A stretch of 64,000 nt of DNA from Mahella australiensis 50-1 BON (GTDB lineage Bacteria > Bacillota > Clostridia > Mahellales > Mahellaceae). The notes under the pieces were generated by a model. It worked only from the letters and a program-made list of their open reading frames with translations, made no database searches and was not told where the DNA came from. A program made the translations under genes and the position numbers. The DNA is taken from contig NC_015520.1 of NCBI RefSeq assembly GCF_000213255.1, forward strand, positions 2,893,501 through 2,957,500, written 5' to 3'. Of the stretch, positions 1-9,071 are shown in pieces. How positions within the stretch are numbered: the first letter of the stretch is position 1; every line of letters begins with the position of its first letter.

Positions 1-278
1 AATCCGGCATAGCCCAGCGTTTATACAATATAGTAAACAACACTATAAAAGCTATCACTGATAAAGCCGGTCAAAGCAACAGTTTATTCAAAGTGGACAA
101 CAGCGTATTGGGTTTGCAGATGAAGGATATGGATAACCGCATAAGCGATATGGAACAGCGCCTAACAGATATTGAGAACCGCTATTACAGACAATTTACG
201 GCTATGGAGCAGGCATTGAATCAAATGAATGCCCAGAGCGCATGGCTGGTTCAACAATTAGCTGCATCTCAACGATAA
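1..278 (+). CDS. fliD: Flagellar hook-associated protein 2 (filament cap), C-terminal part
   Basis: The gene enters from the left edge; the open frame runs from base 3 and the true start is outside the window. The visible 91 residues are the C-terminal end of FliD, the cap that guides flagellin polymerisation at the filament tip. The frame begins with an SGIAQRLYN stretch and ends in a heptad-patterned coiled coil (about residues 35-75 of this piece) closing with a Met/Gln-rich tail, as FliD proteins do. fliS follows 30 bases downstream and a fliT-like gene after that, the usual fliD-fliS-fliT order. Identification rests on the C-terminal coiled coil plus this order. Confidence 0.88.
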   Translation, partial: SGIAQRLYNIVNNTIKAITDKAGQSNSLFKVDNSVLGLQMKDMDNRISDMEQRLTDIENRYYRQFTAMEQALNQMNAQSAWLVQQLAASQR

Positions 279-308
279 ACAGATGACGAAAGGGGTCATA
301 TATAGATA

Positions 309-701
309 ATGATTTTAAATAATCCTTATCATCAGTATCAACAAAACAGTATCATGACGGCCAGCCCCGGCGATCTGATACTGATGCTGTATGATGGTGC
401 TATAAAGTTTATAAAGCAGGCTAAAGTATATATAGATGAGAAAGATATGCAAAAAGCCAACAATGCGATATTGAAGGCGGAAGACATCGTAGCCGAGCTT
501 ATGGCTGACCTCGATCCGGCCTACGATATATCGCATGATCTATACAGCCTGTATGAGTTTATAAACGACTGCCTCGTAAGAGCTAACATAAAAAAAGATA
601 AGGTGCTTCTTGACCAAAGCCTTGATCTCATAAGCGATATGCGTCAAACGTGGGCTCAGGTCGTCAAACAGTATCGCCAGCAAGAATACGCGGGTATATG
701 A
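309..701 (+). CDS. fliS: Flagellin export chaperone FliS
   Basis: A 130-residue cytoplasmic chaperone that holds flagellin monomers unfolded and delivers them to the flagellar type III export gate. The N-terminal NPYHQYQQNSIMTASPGDLI segment and the following LMLYDGAIKFIKQA helix are the FliS hallmark, and length matches the family (about 125-135). The ATG is preceded by an AAAGGGG Shine-Dalgarno sequence. It lies between fliD and the fliT-like gene, 4 bases from the latter, so the three are very likely one transcript. Confidence 0.95.
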   Translation: MILNNPYHQYQQNSIMTASPGDLILMLYDGAIKFIKQAKVYIDEKDMQKANNAILKAEDIVAELMADLDPAYDISHDLYSLYEFINDCLVRANIKKDKVLLDQSLDLISDMRQTWAQVVKQYRQQEYAGI

Positions 702-705
702 TGCC

Positions 706-1059
706 ATGTCTTATTTAGAGCAAAGGAAAGCGCTTATGCTCAAGATAAAGGATATAGCGTCCATGCAGCGTTTAGCTGTACAAGAGGCTGATATACCAAA
801 GCTTCGGCAGCTTATAGATGAGAGGCAACGCTGTATGGATGCCATAGATGCTTTAAGCGATAATAGTTTTGATACAGAATTAGCCGATACAATTGAGCAA
901 GTACAAGATATAGACAAAGAAACTCATTCAATATTAGAGCATATGATGCATGACGTGGACGATAAGCTCGGCAGTATAAAAAATACAAGAACCGGCTTAA
1001 TAAGATATAATGCCGGGGTATCGCAGATACCCCCGGCATTTGTGGACAAGAAGATGTGA
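706..1059 (+). CDS. FliT-like flagellar chaperone or assembly protein
   Basis: A 117-residue, highly charged all-helical protein directly after fliS. FliT proteins are small, poorly conserved helical chaperones for the FliD cap, and position and size fit that role, but I see no diagnostic motif, so the call is mainly from gene order. The final codons (about residues 101-112) are spelled by a strong GC-rich hairpin that probably also serves as a terminator. The stop lies 3 bases from the stop of the convergent ABC-transporter gene, so the two transcription units meet tail to tail. Confidence 0.6.
   Translation: MSYLEQRKALMLKIKDIASMQRLAVQEADIPKLRQLIDERQRCMDAIDALSDNSFDTELADTIEQVQDIDKETHSILEHMMHDVDDKLGSIKNTRTGLIRYNAGVSQIPPAFVDKKM
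1009..1041 (-). terminator. Hairpin terminator inside the 3' end of the fliT-like gene
   Basis: The arms AATGCCGGGG and CCCCGGCATT, extended by TATC/GATA, form a near-perfect stem with a very short loop. On the minus strand it lies just past the stop of the solute-binding protein gene and is followed by an AT-rich tract (ATTATATCTTATT), so it could end the ABC operon. On the plus strand it lies inside the fliT-like frame and has no T-run after it. Confidence 0.5.
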
Positions 1060-1061
1060 TT

Positions 1062-2057
1062 CTATTGAATACTGTCAACGTTGTCTTGGCTGACAACAGA
1101 CACGCCCGTATCGACATTCGGATTATCGATTTTTTCGCCTTTAATGGCTTTTACTGCGGCCTTTATGCCTTCATATCCCATAGTCTCGGGATTTTGCACT
1201 ATAGTACAATACAGCCAACCTTCCTTCACCAATGAAAGTATCGCATCAGACTTATCGAAGCCGACACCCACTATATCTTTTTGCCCATATGCTTTTATGG
1301 CATTGCCAACTCCGACAGTAGAACCTTCATTGGTACCAAAAATACCAACTACTCCGTCGGTAATATAATTATCTGCTATATCCTGGCTTTTCATGGCATC
1401 GCCTTCACCGTATTGGGTGGGAAGCAATGTATAGCCTTTCCCTTCCAATGCCTCGCGGAAACCTTTTTCGCGCAAGACTGTAGAAGTCGTCGCGGAATTT
1501 ACGTTCACAATACCTACTTTACCGTCTTTTTTACCGGCTGCCTCCAGAGCTTTGATCATTTGTTCACCGGCTGTTCTGCCAGCAGCCTGATTATCCGTCG
1601 CAAAAGTCGCATATGCCTCGGTATTGGCCGGAGAGTCTACATAAACAATCTTTATACCATTCGTCTTCGCTTCTTCCAGAGCCGCCGTAACAGCATCTGG
1701 CCCAGTCGCAGCTATTACTATGGCATCAGCCCCATCGGCAATCGCATTATTAATCCGCTCTATTTGCTGAGCATCGTCTTTTTTATCGGGGGCCATCCAT
1801 TTATAATCGATATTTCCAAGTTCCTCAACTGCCTTCTTAGCGCCTTTATCTACCGCAACCCAATGCTGATCTGTGCTATCCATAGTGATAAGGATAATCT
1901 TATATTTTTCACCTTCATTTTGCCCCGTCGCATTGTCAGTAGAACCATTGGTCTTCCCTTCGCCAGCCGTTTCGGAATTATTCTGGCTGCTGCATCCAGC
2001 CAAAACACTCACCAACAAAACTGTGCATAATAAAACTGCTAAAACTTTCTTTTTCAT
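1062..2057 (-). CDS. Sugar-binding lipoprotein of a ribose-type ABC transporter (probably inositol)
   Basis: A 331-residue extracellular solute-binding protein of the periplasmic-binding-protein 4 (RbsB-like) family. The signal peptide ends in a VLAGC lipobox with the lipidated Cys at residue 22, followed by an acidic/Asn-rich linker, then a type I two-lobe fold (TMDSTDQHWVAVDKGAKKA near the start of the mature protein). The ATG at 2057 is chosen over an upstream in-frame ATG at 2072 because GGAGGT lies 7 bases before it and inside the longer version. It is the last gene of the ATPase-permease-binding protein series. Substrate is inferred from the inositol genes upstream on the same strand, not from binding-site residues. 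Confidence 0.9.
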   Translation of the reverse strand: MKKKVLAVLLCTVLLVSVLAGCSSQNNSETAGEGKTNGSTDNATGQNEGEKYKIILITMDSTDQHWVAVDKGAKKAVEELGNIDYKWMAPDKKDDAQQIERINNAIADGADAIVIAATGPDAVTAALEEAKTNGIKIVYVDSPANTEAYATFATDNQAAGRTAGEQMIKALEAAGKKDGKVGIVNVNSATTSTVLREKGFREALEGKGYTLLPTQYGEGDAMKSQDIADNYITDGVVGIFGTNEGSTVGVGNAIKAYGQKDIVGVGFDKSDAILSLVKEGWLYCTIVQNPETMGYEGIKAAVKAIKGEKIDNPNVDTGVSVVSQDNVDSIQ

Positions 2058-2105
2058 GCAATTTACCTCCAAATATTTTTTATTTATTAATTAAAGCATA
2101 TAGCT

Positions 2106-3146
2106 TTAACTAGCCTTTTGTATGGGTATCGTTTTATCCTCGAGCGCTTTTTTTCTTGGCCTACCAGTGCGAATGACCACATCGAGTAAAACAGATACGA
2201 CGACAATCGTGCCTATAACAATATTGCGTATGGCCACCGGTGCCCCTGCAAACTGGAGGCCGTTTTGAAGCACTCCCCATATAGCAGCACCAACGACAGT
2301 TCCCAGCAAAATACCTTGACCGCCCAGCGTGGATATACCACCGATAACAGCCGCGGCTACCGCGTACATTTCGTACATGGTACCGGCGTCCATGGTTCCC
2401 ATACCCGCCGTAGCACATGTTATAAGGCCAACTACGGCGGCGCAAAATGAGCTTATGACATAGGTAATAATCACCGTCATGTCTGTATTTACACCGGACA
2501 GCTTGGCTGCCTCAATATTGCTTCCTACGGCATAAATATACCGGCCGGTGCGCGTCCTGCTTAAAATGAAGTTAAATACCAGAAATATGGCCAAAGCTAT
2601 CCAAATCGTGTTATATACTCCTGCCACACTGCCATAATAAAAAAAGTCGCGAAAGCCTTGCGCCGCTTTTCCTATGGCATCGGTATTATAGTTGTTATTA
2701 ACTATCTGGGCTATACCGCGAGCAACCGTCATAGTGCCTAACGTAGCGATAAATGGCGGCAGTTTACATTTTGCAACCAATGCACCATTGAGTATACCAA
2801 CTCCAAGACAGCTTATGAGCGTAACTAATACAGCTGTCCACGGGTCAACACCCCTTGTCATTAAGGTCGCAGATATCATAGTGCTCATGCCTACAACCGA
2901 CCCTATAGACAGATCAATATTTCCCGTAATAAGCACATAACCCTGCCCAATACCGATAATAAGTATCGGAGCGATTTGGCGAAGTAAATTTCCGATATTT
3001 CTAGCAGAATAGAACGATGGATTTAAAAAGCTAAACAGTAAGCATAACGCTATCAAACCAATAGTGCCAGTTAAAACCTGCCCCATCCCGCGAATGGAAA
3101 TTAATCTTTCCCATAAATTCATTTTTTTCGAGTTTTCCATCTTCAA
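2106..3146 (-). CDS. Ribose-type ABC transporter permease
   Basis: A 346-residue polytopic membrane protein of the RbsC/BPD_transp_2 family. About eight to ten hydrophobic segments are visible, and the conserved ITGNIDLSIGSVVG stretch near residues 75-90 and the GGISTLGGQGILLGTVVGA stretch near residue 270 are typical of this family. It would form the homodimeric channel with the binding protein downstream and the duplicated-ATPase protein upstream (29-base gap). The N-terminus is cytoplasmic and charged. Confidence 0.93.
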   Translation of the reverse strand: MKMENSKKMNLWERLISIRGMGQVLTGTIGLIALCLLFSFLNPSFYSARNIGNLLRQIAPILIIGIGQGYVLITGNIDLSIGSVVGMSTMISATLMTRGVDPWTAVLVTLISCLGVGILNGALVAKCKLPPFIATLGTMTVARGIAQIVNNNYNTDAIGKAAQGFRDFFYYGSVAGVYNTIWIALAIFLVFNFILSRTRTGRYIYAVGSNIEAAKLSGVNTDMTVIITYVISSFCAAVVGLITCATAGMGTMDAGTMYEMYAVAAAVIGGISTLGGQGILLGTVVGAAIWGVLQNGLQFAGAPVAIRNIVIGTIVVVSVLLDVVIRTGRPRKKALEDKTIPIQKAS

Positions 3147-3175
3147 TACTCCTGACTATAATCTTATAAAACGCA

Positions 3176-4693
3176 TTATACCGCTTGCTTCTGTGTGAGC
3201 TTAGACTCAAACTTGGTCGCATACTCCATAATAAGGTTCTCCGTCGCTTCGCTGGAATATAGTTCTCCGGTAATCCTTCCATCACACATAACTATTATCC
3301 TGTCGCTTATACCCATTATCTCCGGCATTTCCGATGACACAAACAATACGCCGATCCCTTGTCGCTTCAATTCATTCATAAGGTTATAAATTTCCACTTT
3401 CGCCGCCACGTCTATGCCTCTAGTAGGCTCGTCAAAAATAACTATTCTGGAATTACGTGCCAGCCATTTGCCTACAACAACCTTTTGTTGATTTCCGCCC
3501 GAAAGGGATGCGGCATCGACTTCTATACTCGGCAGTTTGATGCTTAAATTCCTAACAGTATTCTCTGCCACTTCGTATTCTTTCCTGCGATTGACAACGC
3601 CAAAATTGGTACAAAGAATATCGAGATTAGGCAATGCTATATTCTCTCTAACGCTAAGCTTAACACATAAACCATCTCTTCTGCGATCTTCCGGCACAAG
3701 CACTATACCCGAACGGATGGCGTCTCGCGGGCTATTCACCATAACTTCTTTGTTGTCCACAAAAATTCGTCCCGATTCCTTTGGATCAGCACCAAAAATC
3801 GCCCTGGTGGTTTCAGTTCTTCCTGCACCCATCAATCCTGCTATGCCCACAATTTCCCCTTCATATATCTCAAGATTGATATTGCGCACTAATCTGCCTG
3901 CATTGAGATTCTGAACTTCGAAAATCTTTTTACCGCGTTGGCAATCGATGCGAGGAAACCTATCCTTGATTTCCCGTCCCACCATATAAGATATTATTTC
4001 GGACATCGTCGTATCCTTAAAGTCCATCGAAATAATATATCTGCCGTCGCGCATAATGATAACGCGGTCTGCGATATGTTGAAGTTCCTCTAAACGATGT
4101 GAAATATATACGATACCGCAGCCTTCTTTTTTTAATTTTCTTATTATTTCGAAAAGATCCTCAATCTCCTCCGAAGTAAGGGCGGAAGTAGGTTCGTCCA
4201 TTATCAAAACTTTAGCATTAATAGAAAGCGCTTTAGCGATCTCTACTAATTGTTGCTGAGAAACCGGTAATCCCCCAACAATCGCTTCAGGATCTATATT
4301 TACATTTAGTCGTTTAAGAATATTCCTTGCCTCATCATTCATTTCACTATCCTTTAGTATCCACGAATGCGCTTTTTCACGACCTAAAAAAATATTTTCC
4401 GCCACAGATAGATGAGGACACAAGTTCAGTTCCTGATGGATTATAGCTATGCCGAGCTCCTGCGCTTTTTTAGGTGTTATATCTTCTACGATCTGGCCGA
4501 ATACCTTGATCTCACCTTCATCTTTGGTATACACCCCGCTCAGCACCTTCATGAGCGTGCTTTTACCCGCACCATTTTCGCCCAACAATGCCAATACCTC
4601 TCCGGGCTTTAATTGGAACGAAACATCCTTCAGCGCCTGTACACCTGGAAAGCTCTTGCTTATATGGCTCATCTCCACGATATATTCATCCAT
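3176..4693 (-). CDS. Ribose-type ABC transporter ATP-binding protein (two NBDs)
   Basis: A 505-residue RbsA/MglA-type protein with two nucleotide-binding domains. The first has a full Walker A (GENGAGKST), signature (LPVSQQQLVEIAKAL) and Walker B (VLIMDEPTSALT); the second has the usual altered P-loop GLMGAGRTE and an intact LSGGNQQKVVVGKWL signature with IVIFDEPTRGID. The ATG at 4693 is preferred to the longer reading because AGGTGAG lies a few bases upstream and homology starts there. It energises the permease and binding protein downstream. A promoter-like sequence lies at 4730-4758, so these three genes may be induced separately from the sensor genes upstream. Confidence 0.95.
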   Translation of the reverse strand: MDEYIVEMSHISKSFPGVQALKDVSFQLKPGEVLALLGENGAGKSTLMKVLSGVYTKDEGEIKVFGQIVEDITPKKAQELGIAIIHQELNLCPHLSVAENIFLGREKAHSWILKDSEMNDEARNILKRLNVNIDPEAIVGGLPVSQQQLVEIAKALSINAKVLIMDEPTSALTSEEIEDLFEIIRKLKKEGCGIVYISHRLEELQHIADRVIIMRDGRYIISMDFKDTTMSEIISYMVGREIKDRFPRIDCQRGKKIFEVQNLNAGRLVRNINLEIYEGEIVGIAGLMGAGRTETTRAIFGADPKESGRIFVDNKEVMVNSPRDAIRSGIVLVPEDRRRDGLCVKLSVRENIALPNLDILCTNFGVVNRRKEYEVAENTVRNLSIKLPSIEVDAASLSGGNQQKVVVGKWLARNSRIVIFDEPTRGIDVAAKVEIYNLMNELKRQGIGVLFVSSEMPEIMGISDRIIVMCDGRITGELYSSEATENLIMEYATKFESKLTQKQAV

Positions 4694-4729
4694 CTCTCTC
4701 ACCTGCCTTAATTCCATATTACATAATCC

Positions 4730-4758
4730 AGTATAACATGGAACCATAAGCGAGATAA
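4730..4758 (-). promoter_or_regulatory. Putative promoter of the ribose-type ABC operon
   Basis: On the minus strand a TATACT -10 is preceded, after 17 bases, by a weak TTATCT -35. A weak -35 is usual where an AraC-type activator assists polymerase, and an AraC-type response regulator is encoded just upstream. No operator repeat could be defined by eye. Confidence 0.4.
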
Positions 4759-4808
4759 GGGGAGCAGCTTTTGATTTATAGGGGATTTTTTCACATGTTT
4801 TTAAGTAA

Positions 4809-6275
4809 CTATAGAATTATGCTCTCAGAATTGAAAAGATAAAAATCCTCTCTGGGGTATTCTGCCTGAAATGTACCTTTTGACACAATAATAAGTTTAT
4901 CGGCTACGGCTAGGGAATCCGCTATATTAGTTGCCAATATCACAACAGTGCTTCCTTGTTTTTTAAGTTGATTTATCAGTTCTATTATATGCCGACGCAA
5001 ATACATATCAGCATTTGCAAAAGGCTGCACACAAAATACGATGTCGGCTTTACAAAGGTGAATCCTATAATAGACCAGATCATAAAGCGACTGCAATTTC
5101 AGCTTCATAATATCTGTTTCATAAATGTCACTTCCTATTACGGGTTCATATTCCTGCGCAATGCTGTTGATAACCCTTCTACTCAATCGAATGGGGTTAC
5201 GTTTTTTATCTACTAGAAAGCACAGATTAGCCAGATAACTCATATCTGGAAAGAGCATTGTCGATACAGGATTTTCCTGAATAAATGCTACGCCGTATTT
5301 AAGCGAATGTTTTGCCAACTTCTGAGTGTATAGTTTATTCCTTAAGTAAATCTCGCCGCTATACTGATGTAGCTGACCATTCATCAGTCCAATAATATCC
5401 TGTATAACGGCATTATCCATATCCAGTAAAACTGTACTTTCTCCTTTTACAATAGTAAAAGTAAGTAACCGCATATGTTCCGTACACACAGCTTCAAATG
5501 TTAAAATTCCCTTATCACCAGTCACACTCAATCCTTCTCGTTTCACTTTAGCAAATTCTCCAATGTAATATGGAGCTATATTTTCATTGTTAAATTGATC
5601 TCTGTCCAATACCCTCAATATTTTGCCATCTCTCATAATTGCCATGCGATCGCATACTTTAAATGCTTCCTCATGATGGCTGCAGATATAGACAAAAGAA
5701 AAACCTTGACCGCAATAATATTTTAACAGGCTATGGAATTTTAATAAATCCGTGGTACTCAATACGTTGCTTATTTCGCGTATAGCTATCAATTTAGCTC
5801 CCATCACTACGGCACGCAAAAGTTCGGTAACGCATTTTTCATATGGAGTAAGGCTTGATACCAATCTGCTCCCATCCAGATCAATGCCGGCATCTTGTGT
5901 ATAACGCCGCAATTGCTCCTCCAACACTTTGGAATTAATAATGTATTTTTTAAATCCCAAACGCATCACATATACATTATCAGCAACGGTAAGGTTTTCG
6001 ATCAGTTTGCTTTTTTGTTCGATTACAGCGGTTTTATTCATGGTCATCGGGCTATGCTGATAACTGTTTACGAGTTTTTCATTAAAATAGACACGCCCGT
6101 ACTGTATAGGCACATTCTGGCCGAGCAGTTGAAGCATGGCGTCCTGACCGTTGGTATTTATACATACAAGCCCCATTATCTCGGATTGAAAGATATGAAG
6201 ATTGAAATCGTTGAGCAATGTCATCTCGCTCTGTACGACGGTAACATGCTCCATCCTCAATACTTCATTTTTCAT
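4809..6275 (-). CDS. Degenerate RbsA-like ATPase homologue with both nucleotide sites lost
   Basis: A full-length (488-residue) homologue of the double ABC ATPase encoded downstream, but the catalytic motifs are gone in both halves. Where the first Walker A should be it reads CINTNGQDAML (no Lys, no Ser/Thr); Walker B reads LIAIREIS instead of LIMDEPT; the signature reads SSLTPYEKCVTELL; the second half has LLDMDNAVIQ and IVFCVQPFA at the same places. The reading frame is otherwise clean and spacing is kept, so this is a maintained protein, not a pseudogene. It overlaps the histidine kinase gene by 11 bases (translational coupling), suggesting it works with the sensor pair rather than pumping. 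The ATG at 6275 has AGGTG upstream. Exact role unknown. Confidence 0.85.
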   Translation of the reverse strand: MKNEVLRMEHVTVVQSEMTLLNDFNLHIFQSEIMGLVCINTNGQDAMLQLLGQNVPIQYGRVYFNEKLVNSYQHSPMTMNKTAVIEQKSKLIENLTVADNVYVMRLGFKKYIINSKVLEEQLRRYTQDAGIDLDGSRLVSSLTPYEKCVTELLRAVVMGAKLIAIREISNVLSTTDLLKFHSLLKYYCGQGFSFVYICSHHEEAFKVCDRMAIMRDGKILRVLDRDQFNNENIAPYYIGEFAKVKREGLSVTGDKGILTFEAVCTEHMRLLTFTIVKGESTVLLDMDNAVIQDIIGLMNGQLHQYSGEIYLRNKLYTQKLAKHSLKYGVAFIQENPVSTMLFPDMSYLANLCFLVDKKRNPIRLSRRVINSIAQEYEPVIGSDIYETDIMKLKLQSLYDLVYYRIHLCKADIVFCVQPFANADMYLRRHIIELINQLKKQGSTVVILATNIADSLAVADKLIIVSKGTFQAEYPREDFYLFNSESIIL

Positions 6276-7302
6276 ATAGCACCTGATTCCTTTCAGTGAT
6301 TTTTGGAAGGGTGATCTCCACATCTGTTCCGGCGTTCAGCGTGCTGTATATACATATACCGTATTCCTCCCCAAATAACAGTTTAATCCGGCTGTTTACA
6401 TTGGTTATAGCTATTCCGCCGTGTTTTTCATTCTCCGGTTTTATATAGTCCAACGGCATGCCCTTTAGTCTATCACTGATTTCTTGAAGTTTCTCTTCGG
6501 TCATGCCGACACCGTTATCGGATACGGTGATAATCAAGCGTTTGGCTGTGCACTCTATTTTAATGCGCACTTTGCCTTCCCCTATTTTTCGCTCAATGCC
6601 ATGATAAATTGCATTTTCCACAATAGGTTGAAGTATCAGTTTAGGAACCCTGCATGACATAATCTCCACCTCATCCTGCGCATCATATTCCACGCTCAGG
6701 CTGAGCCGTTCTCCAAAGCGGTACTGCTGAATAATGTAATAGTTGTCGACATTTTTCAATTCGTCCTCTAATGTAACCAGGTTTTCAACATTAGAGATGG
6801 TATAACGGAAAAAAGTAGCCAGTGCCTCCGTCATTTTTGCGACGTTATCCAGCCCCGCGCTCAAGGTTTCCCCACGTATTCCTTCCAATGTGTTATATAA
6901 AAAGTGCGGATTGATCTGATTTTGTAGTGCAAGATAATGGGCTTGCTTTTTGGTCGCGTTGAGAATCTCATAGGTTTCCATAATCTCCTGAACTTTTTCT
7001 ATAACTTTATCCATTTCTGGACTCAACGTTATATGCCGGTCAAATAGGGCATCGATAGTATAACCGGCTGCAAATAGCTGCAAAACCTTTGCATTTTCTC
7101 TGTATGGCTTATAAATCCATTTGTAATATACCAAGAGAAGCAGCACCATTGATGCATAACCTATCAACACATAAACAATGCCGATACACCCCTGCACAGC
7201 AAGTACACTTACAAAAATCAGCAAAAATAATATAAAAGCAAATAGTGCACCAGTCAACCAAAAAATTCTGGTTGATAAATACTTTATATGTTTAAACTTC
7301 AT
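6265..7302 (-). CDS. YesM-type sensor histidine kinase without an extracellular domain
   Basis: A 345-residue membrane histidine kinase. Two transmembrane segments (about residues 12-35 and 38-60) are separated by only a few residues, so unlike most YesM relatives it has no external ligand domain. The His_kinase box QNQINPHFLYNTLEG carries the phospho-acceptor His near residue 133, followed by the HATPase N-box ENAIYHGIE and glycine-rich DNGVGM. The ATG at 7302 is chosen for a GGGTG Shine-Dalgarno 6 bases away. It sits between its response regulator and the ATPase-like protein, with which it overlaps. The lack of an outside sensor suggests its signal comes through the membrane or through that partner. 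Confidence 0.92.
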   Translation of the reverse strand: MKFKHIKYLSTRIFWLTGALFAFILFLLIFVSVLAVQGCIGIVYVLIGYASMVLLLLVYYKWIYKPYRENAKVLQLFAAGYTIDALFDRHITLSPEMDKVIEKVQEIMETYEILNATKKQAHYLALQNQINPHFLYNTLEGIRGETLSAGLDNVAKMTEALATFFRYTISNVENLVTLEDELKNVDNYYIIQQYRFGERLSLSVEYDAQDEVEIMSCRVPKLILQPIVENAIYHGIERKIGEGKVRIKIECTAKRLIITVSDNGVGMTEEKLQEISDRLKGMPLDYIKPENEKHGGIAITNVNSRIKLLFGEEYGICIYSTLNAGTDVEITLPKITERNQVLYEK

Positions 7303-7315
7303 CTGCATCACCCAC

Positions 7316-8932
7316 TTAAGAATATAGCTTTCGATATTCGCTCGGTTTAAGACCTGTATTTTTACGAAAACTTTTCGTAAAATGCTTCAAATCACTATAT
7401 CCCACCTGCTCGCATATCTCAGCAATACTTAAATTGGTCTCCCGAAGAAGTTCTTTGGCCTTATTTACACGCGTTTCCGTAAGATAATCCACAAAATTTG
7501 TACCGCTTATTTTTTTAAATAACGTACTGAAATAAGTGGGGCTGAAACCGACTATGTTGCTTATATCTTCTAGCGATATAGGCTTCATATAGTTCTCTTG
7601 TATATACTGCTTCGCCAGCCTTATAGGCCTGGTTTCTTCTTGTTCCTTTTGTTGTGCGATTAATTTAATGGATTCGCCTATCATCATACAGAGATAAGCG
7701 AATATCTCATCAACCGTTTTGCAACGCCAGGCATGAATATGAAATTTTTCCAAAAATTCATCACCATGATGAATAGCAATCTGATTGTTGCGTAGATGCG
7801 TAAGATACATCTCACACGCTTGTTCTGCAAGAGATATAATATCCAATCCGCTCAAATGTTTTTCCGCAGATATATTATTATAAAAATTCTTTAAACTGCT
7901 CAAGACAGCATCGGAATTCAGGACTTCTATAGCCGGCCCCATCGACTTATTTAATTCCGCCATTAAACGCGCCTGTAACTGGAGAGACTGATTCATAACT
8001 TCGCCCTCGATTACGCGGCCCGTACCCAGCAGCAGGCGCTGGCCAATGGCATATACCGCAGAATTGAAACTATCCTTCAGGCCGTTTATGTCATCATACG
8101 CCTCTCCCACGGCTATAGTGAATTCAAATTGCTCAAATGCCGCCTTTTGTTGTATCAGTTCGTCCAGTATCCCTTTTATCTGAGCACGTATGAATTTTTT
8201 CCTTTCAATATCGTAGTTTAATATGCAATAGACTGTGCTGTCATCCATATAAGTGCCAATTTCAAAGCATTGCGTCCTTAAAAGATTATCTATAATCCGG
8301 GATATTTTCTCTTCTAAGATCGGAATAGCACTGTTATATTGATCATCATACCCGCAATCGATTTTTACCCCTATGACTTGAAATATACCCGATTGAAACG
8401 AATAATGATAATAGTCATTGGCTGAATCGATTGTCAAGTCTTCTGTCGTAGCACCTTTTTTTAGTAAACACTTGCTAAAAAGATCCGCTCGCAGTTTATC
8501 CGCGTCATTTTCTATCTGTTTTCTCATACGCTCTTCTTCACTAAGTTGTTTTAAATTGCGAGCATACTTGGCCTTTATTTTTTCCAATGCAGACAAAAGA
8601 TCCTCTTGCTTTATAGGTTTGAGCAAATAATCACCAACGCCATACTTAATGGCATTCTGTGCATATTCAAAATGCCCATAACCGCTGATTATGATAAAGT
8701 TTAATTCTTCTTTTATATCTTTTGCGCGACGTATCATTTCTAGGCCATCATATCCCGGCATACGTATATCAGTGATCACCAGGTCCGGAGAAAGCGTTCG
8801 GATCATATCCAATGTTTCTATACCGTTATGCGCAATGCCTATTATCTCCATGCCCAACGAATTCCAATCGATTAGGTTTTGGATTAACTGGCATACATTT
8901 TCTTCATCATCTGCGATAATAACTTTAATCAT
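7316..8932 (-). CDS. YesN-type response regulator with AraC DNA-binding domain
   Basis: A 538-residue response regulator. The N-terminal receiver (residues 1-125) has the acidic pair in IIADDEE, the phospho-acceptor Asp near residue 55 in DLVITDIRMPG and Lys in LLKPIK. A long central region follows, then a C-terminal AraC/XylS double helix-turn-helix (about residues 435-538; YIQENYMKPISLEDISNIVG and the family ending). The ATG at 8932 has AAGGAG 5 bases before it. It lies 115 bases downstream of iolA across a hairpin and precedes the kinase by 13 bases, so it probably controls the ABC transporter further on. Confidence 0.94.
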   Translation of the reverse strand: MIKVIIADDEENVCQLIQNLIDWNSLGMEIIGIAHNGIETLDMIRTLSPDLVITDIRMPGYDGLEMIRRAKDIKEELNFIIISGYGHFEYAQNAIKYGVGDYLLKPIKQEDLLSALEKIKAKYARNLKQLSEEERMRKQIENDADKLRADLFSKCLLKKGATTEDLTIDSANDYYHYSFQSGIFQVIGVKIDCGYDDQYNSAIPILEEKISRIIDNLLRTQCFEIGTYMDDSTVYCILNYDIERKKFIRAQIKGILDELIQQKAAFEQFEFTIAVGEAYDDINGLKDSFNSAVYAIGQRLLLGTGRVIEGEVMNQSLQLQARLMAELNKSMGPAIEVLNSDAVLSSLKNFYNNISAEKHLSGLDIISLAEQACEMYLTHLRNNQIAIHHGDEFLEKFHIHAWRCKTVDEIFAYLCMMIGESIKLIAQQKEQEETRPIRLAKQYIQENYMKPISLEDISNIVGFSPTYFSTLFKKISGTNFVDYLTETRVNKAKELLRETNLSIAEICEQVGYSDLKHFTKSFRKNTGLKPSEYRKLYS

Positions 8933-8986
8933 GTTTACTCCTTGCCTTGGCGTCATTCGCCCAGGCCTTCATGAATGATCTACAAT

Positions 8987-9024
8987 AATAATGCCGTGGG
9001 TCCCGTAGGTCCACGGCATTATTA
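8987..9024 (-). terminator. Terminator of the inositol catabolic operon
   Basis: TAATAATGCCGTGG pairs with CCACGGCATTATTA around a short loop (14-bp perfect stem). On the minus strand it lies shortly after the iolA stop and is followed by an A/T-rich ATTATTGTAG tract. No clear promoter is visible between it and the response regulator, so part of the transcript may read through. Confidence 0.7.
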
Positions 9025-9071
9025 TATCATATATTTTTCTGTTTTTATATCCGCTGTTTTTATTCCTTAAA

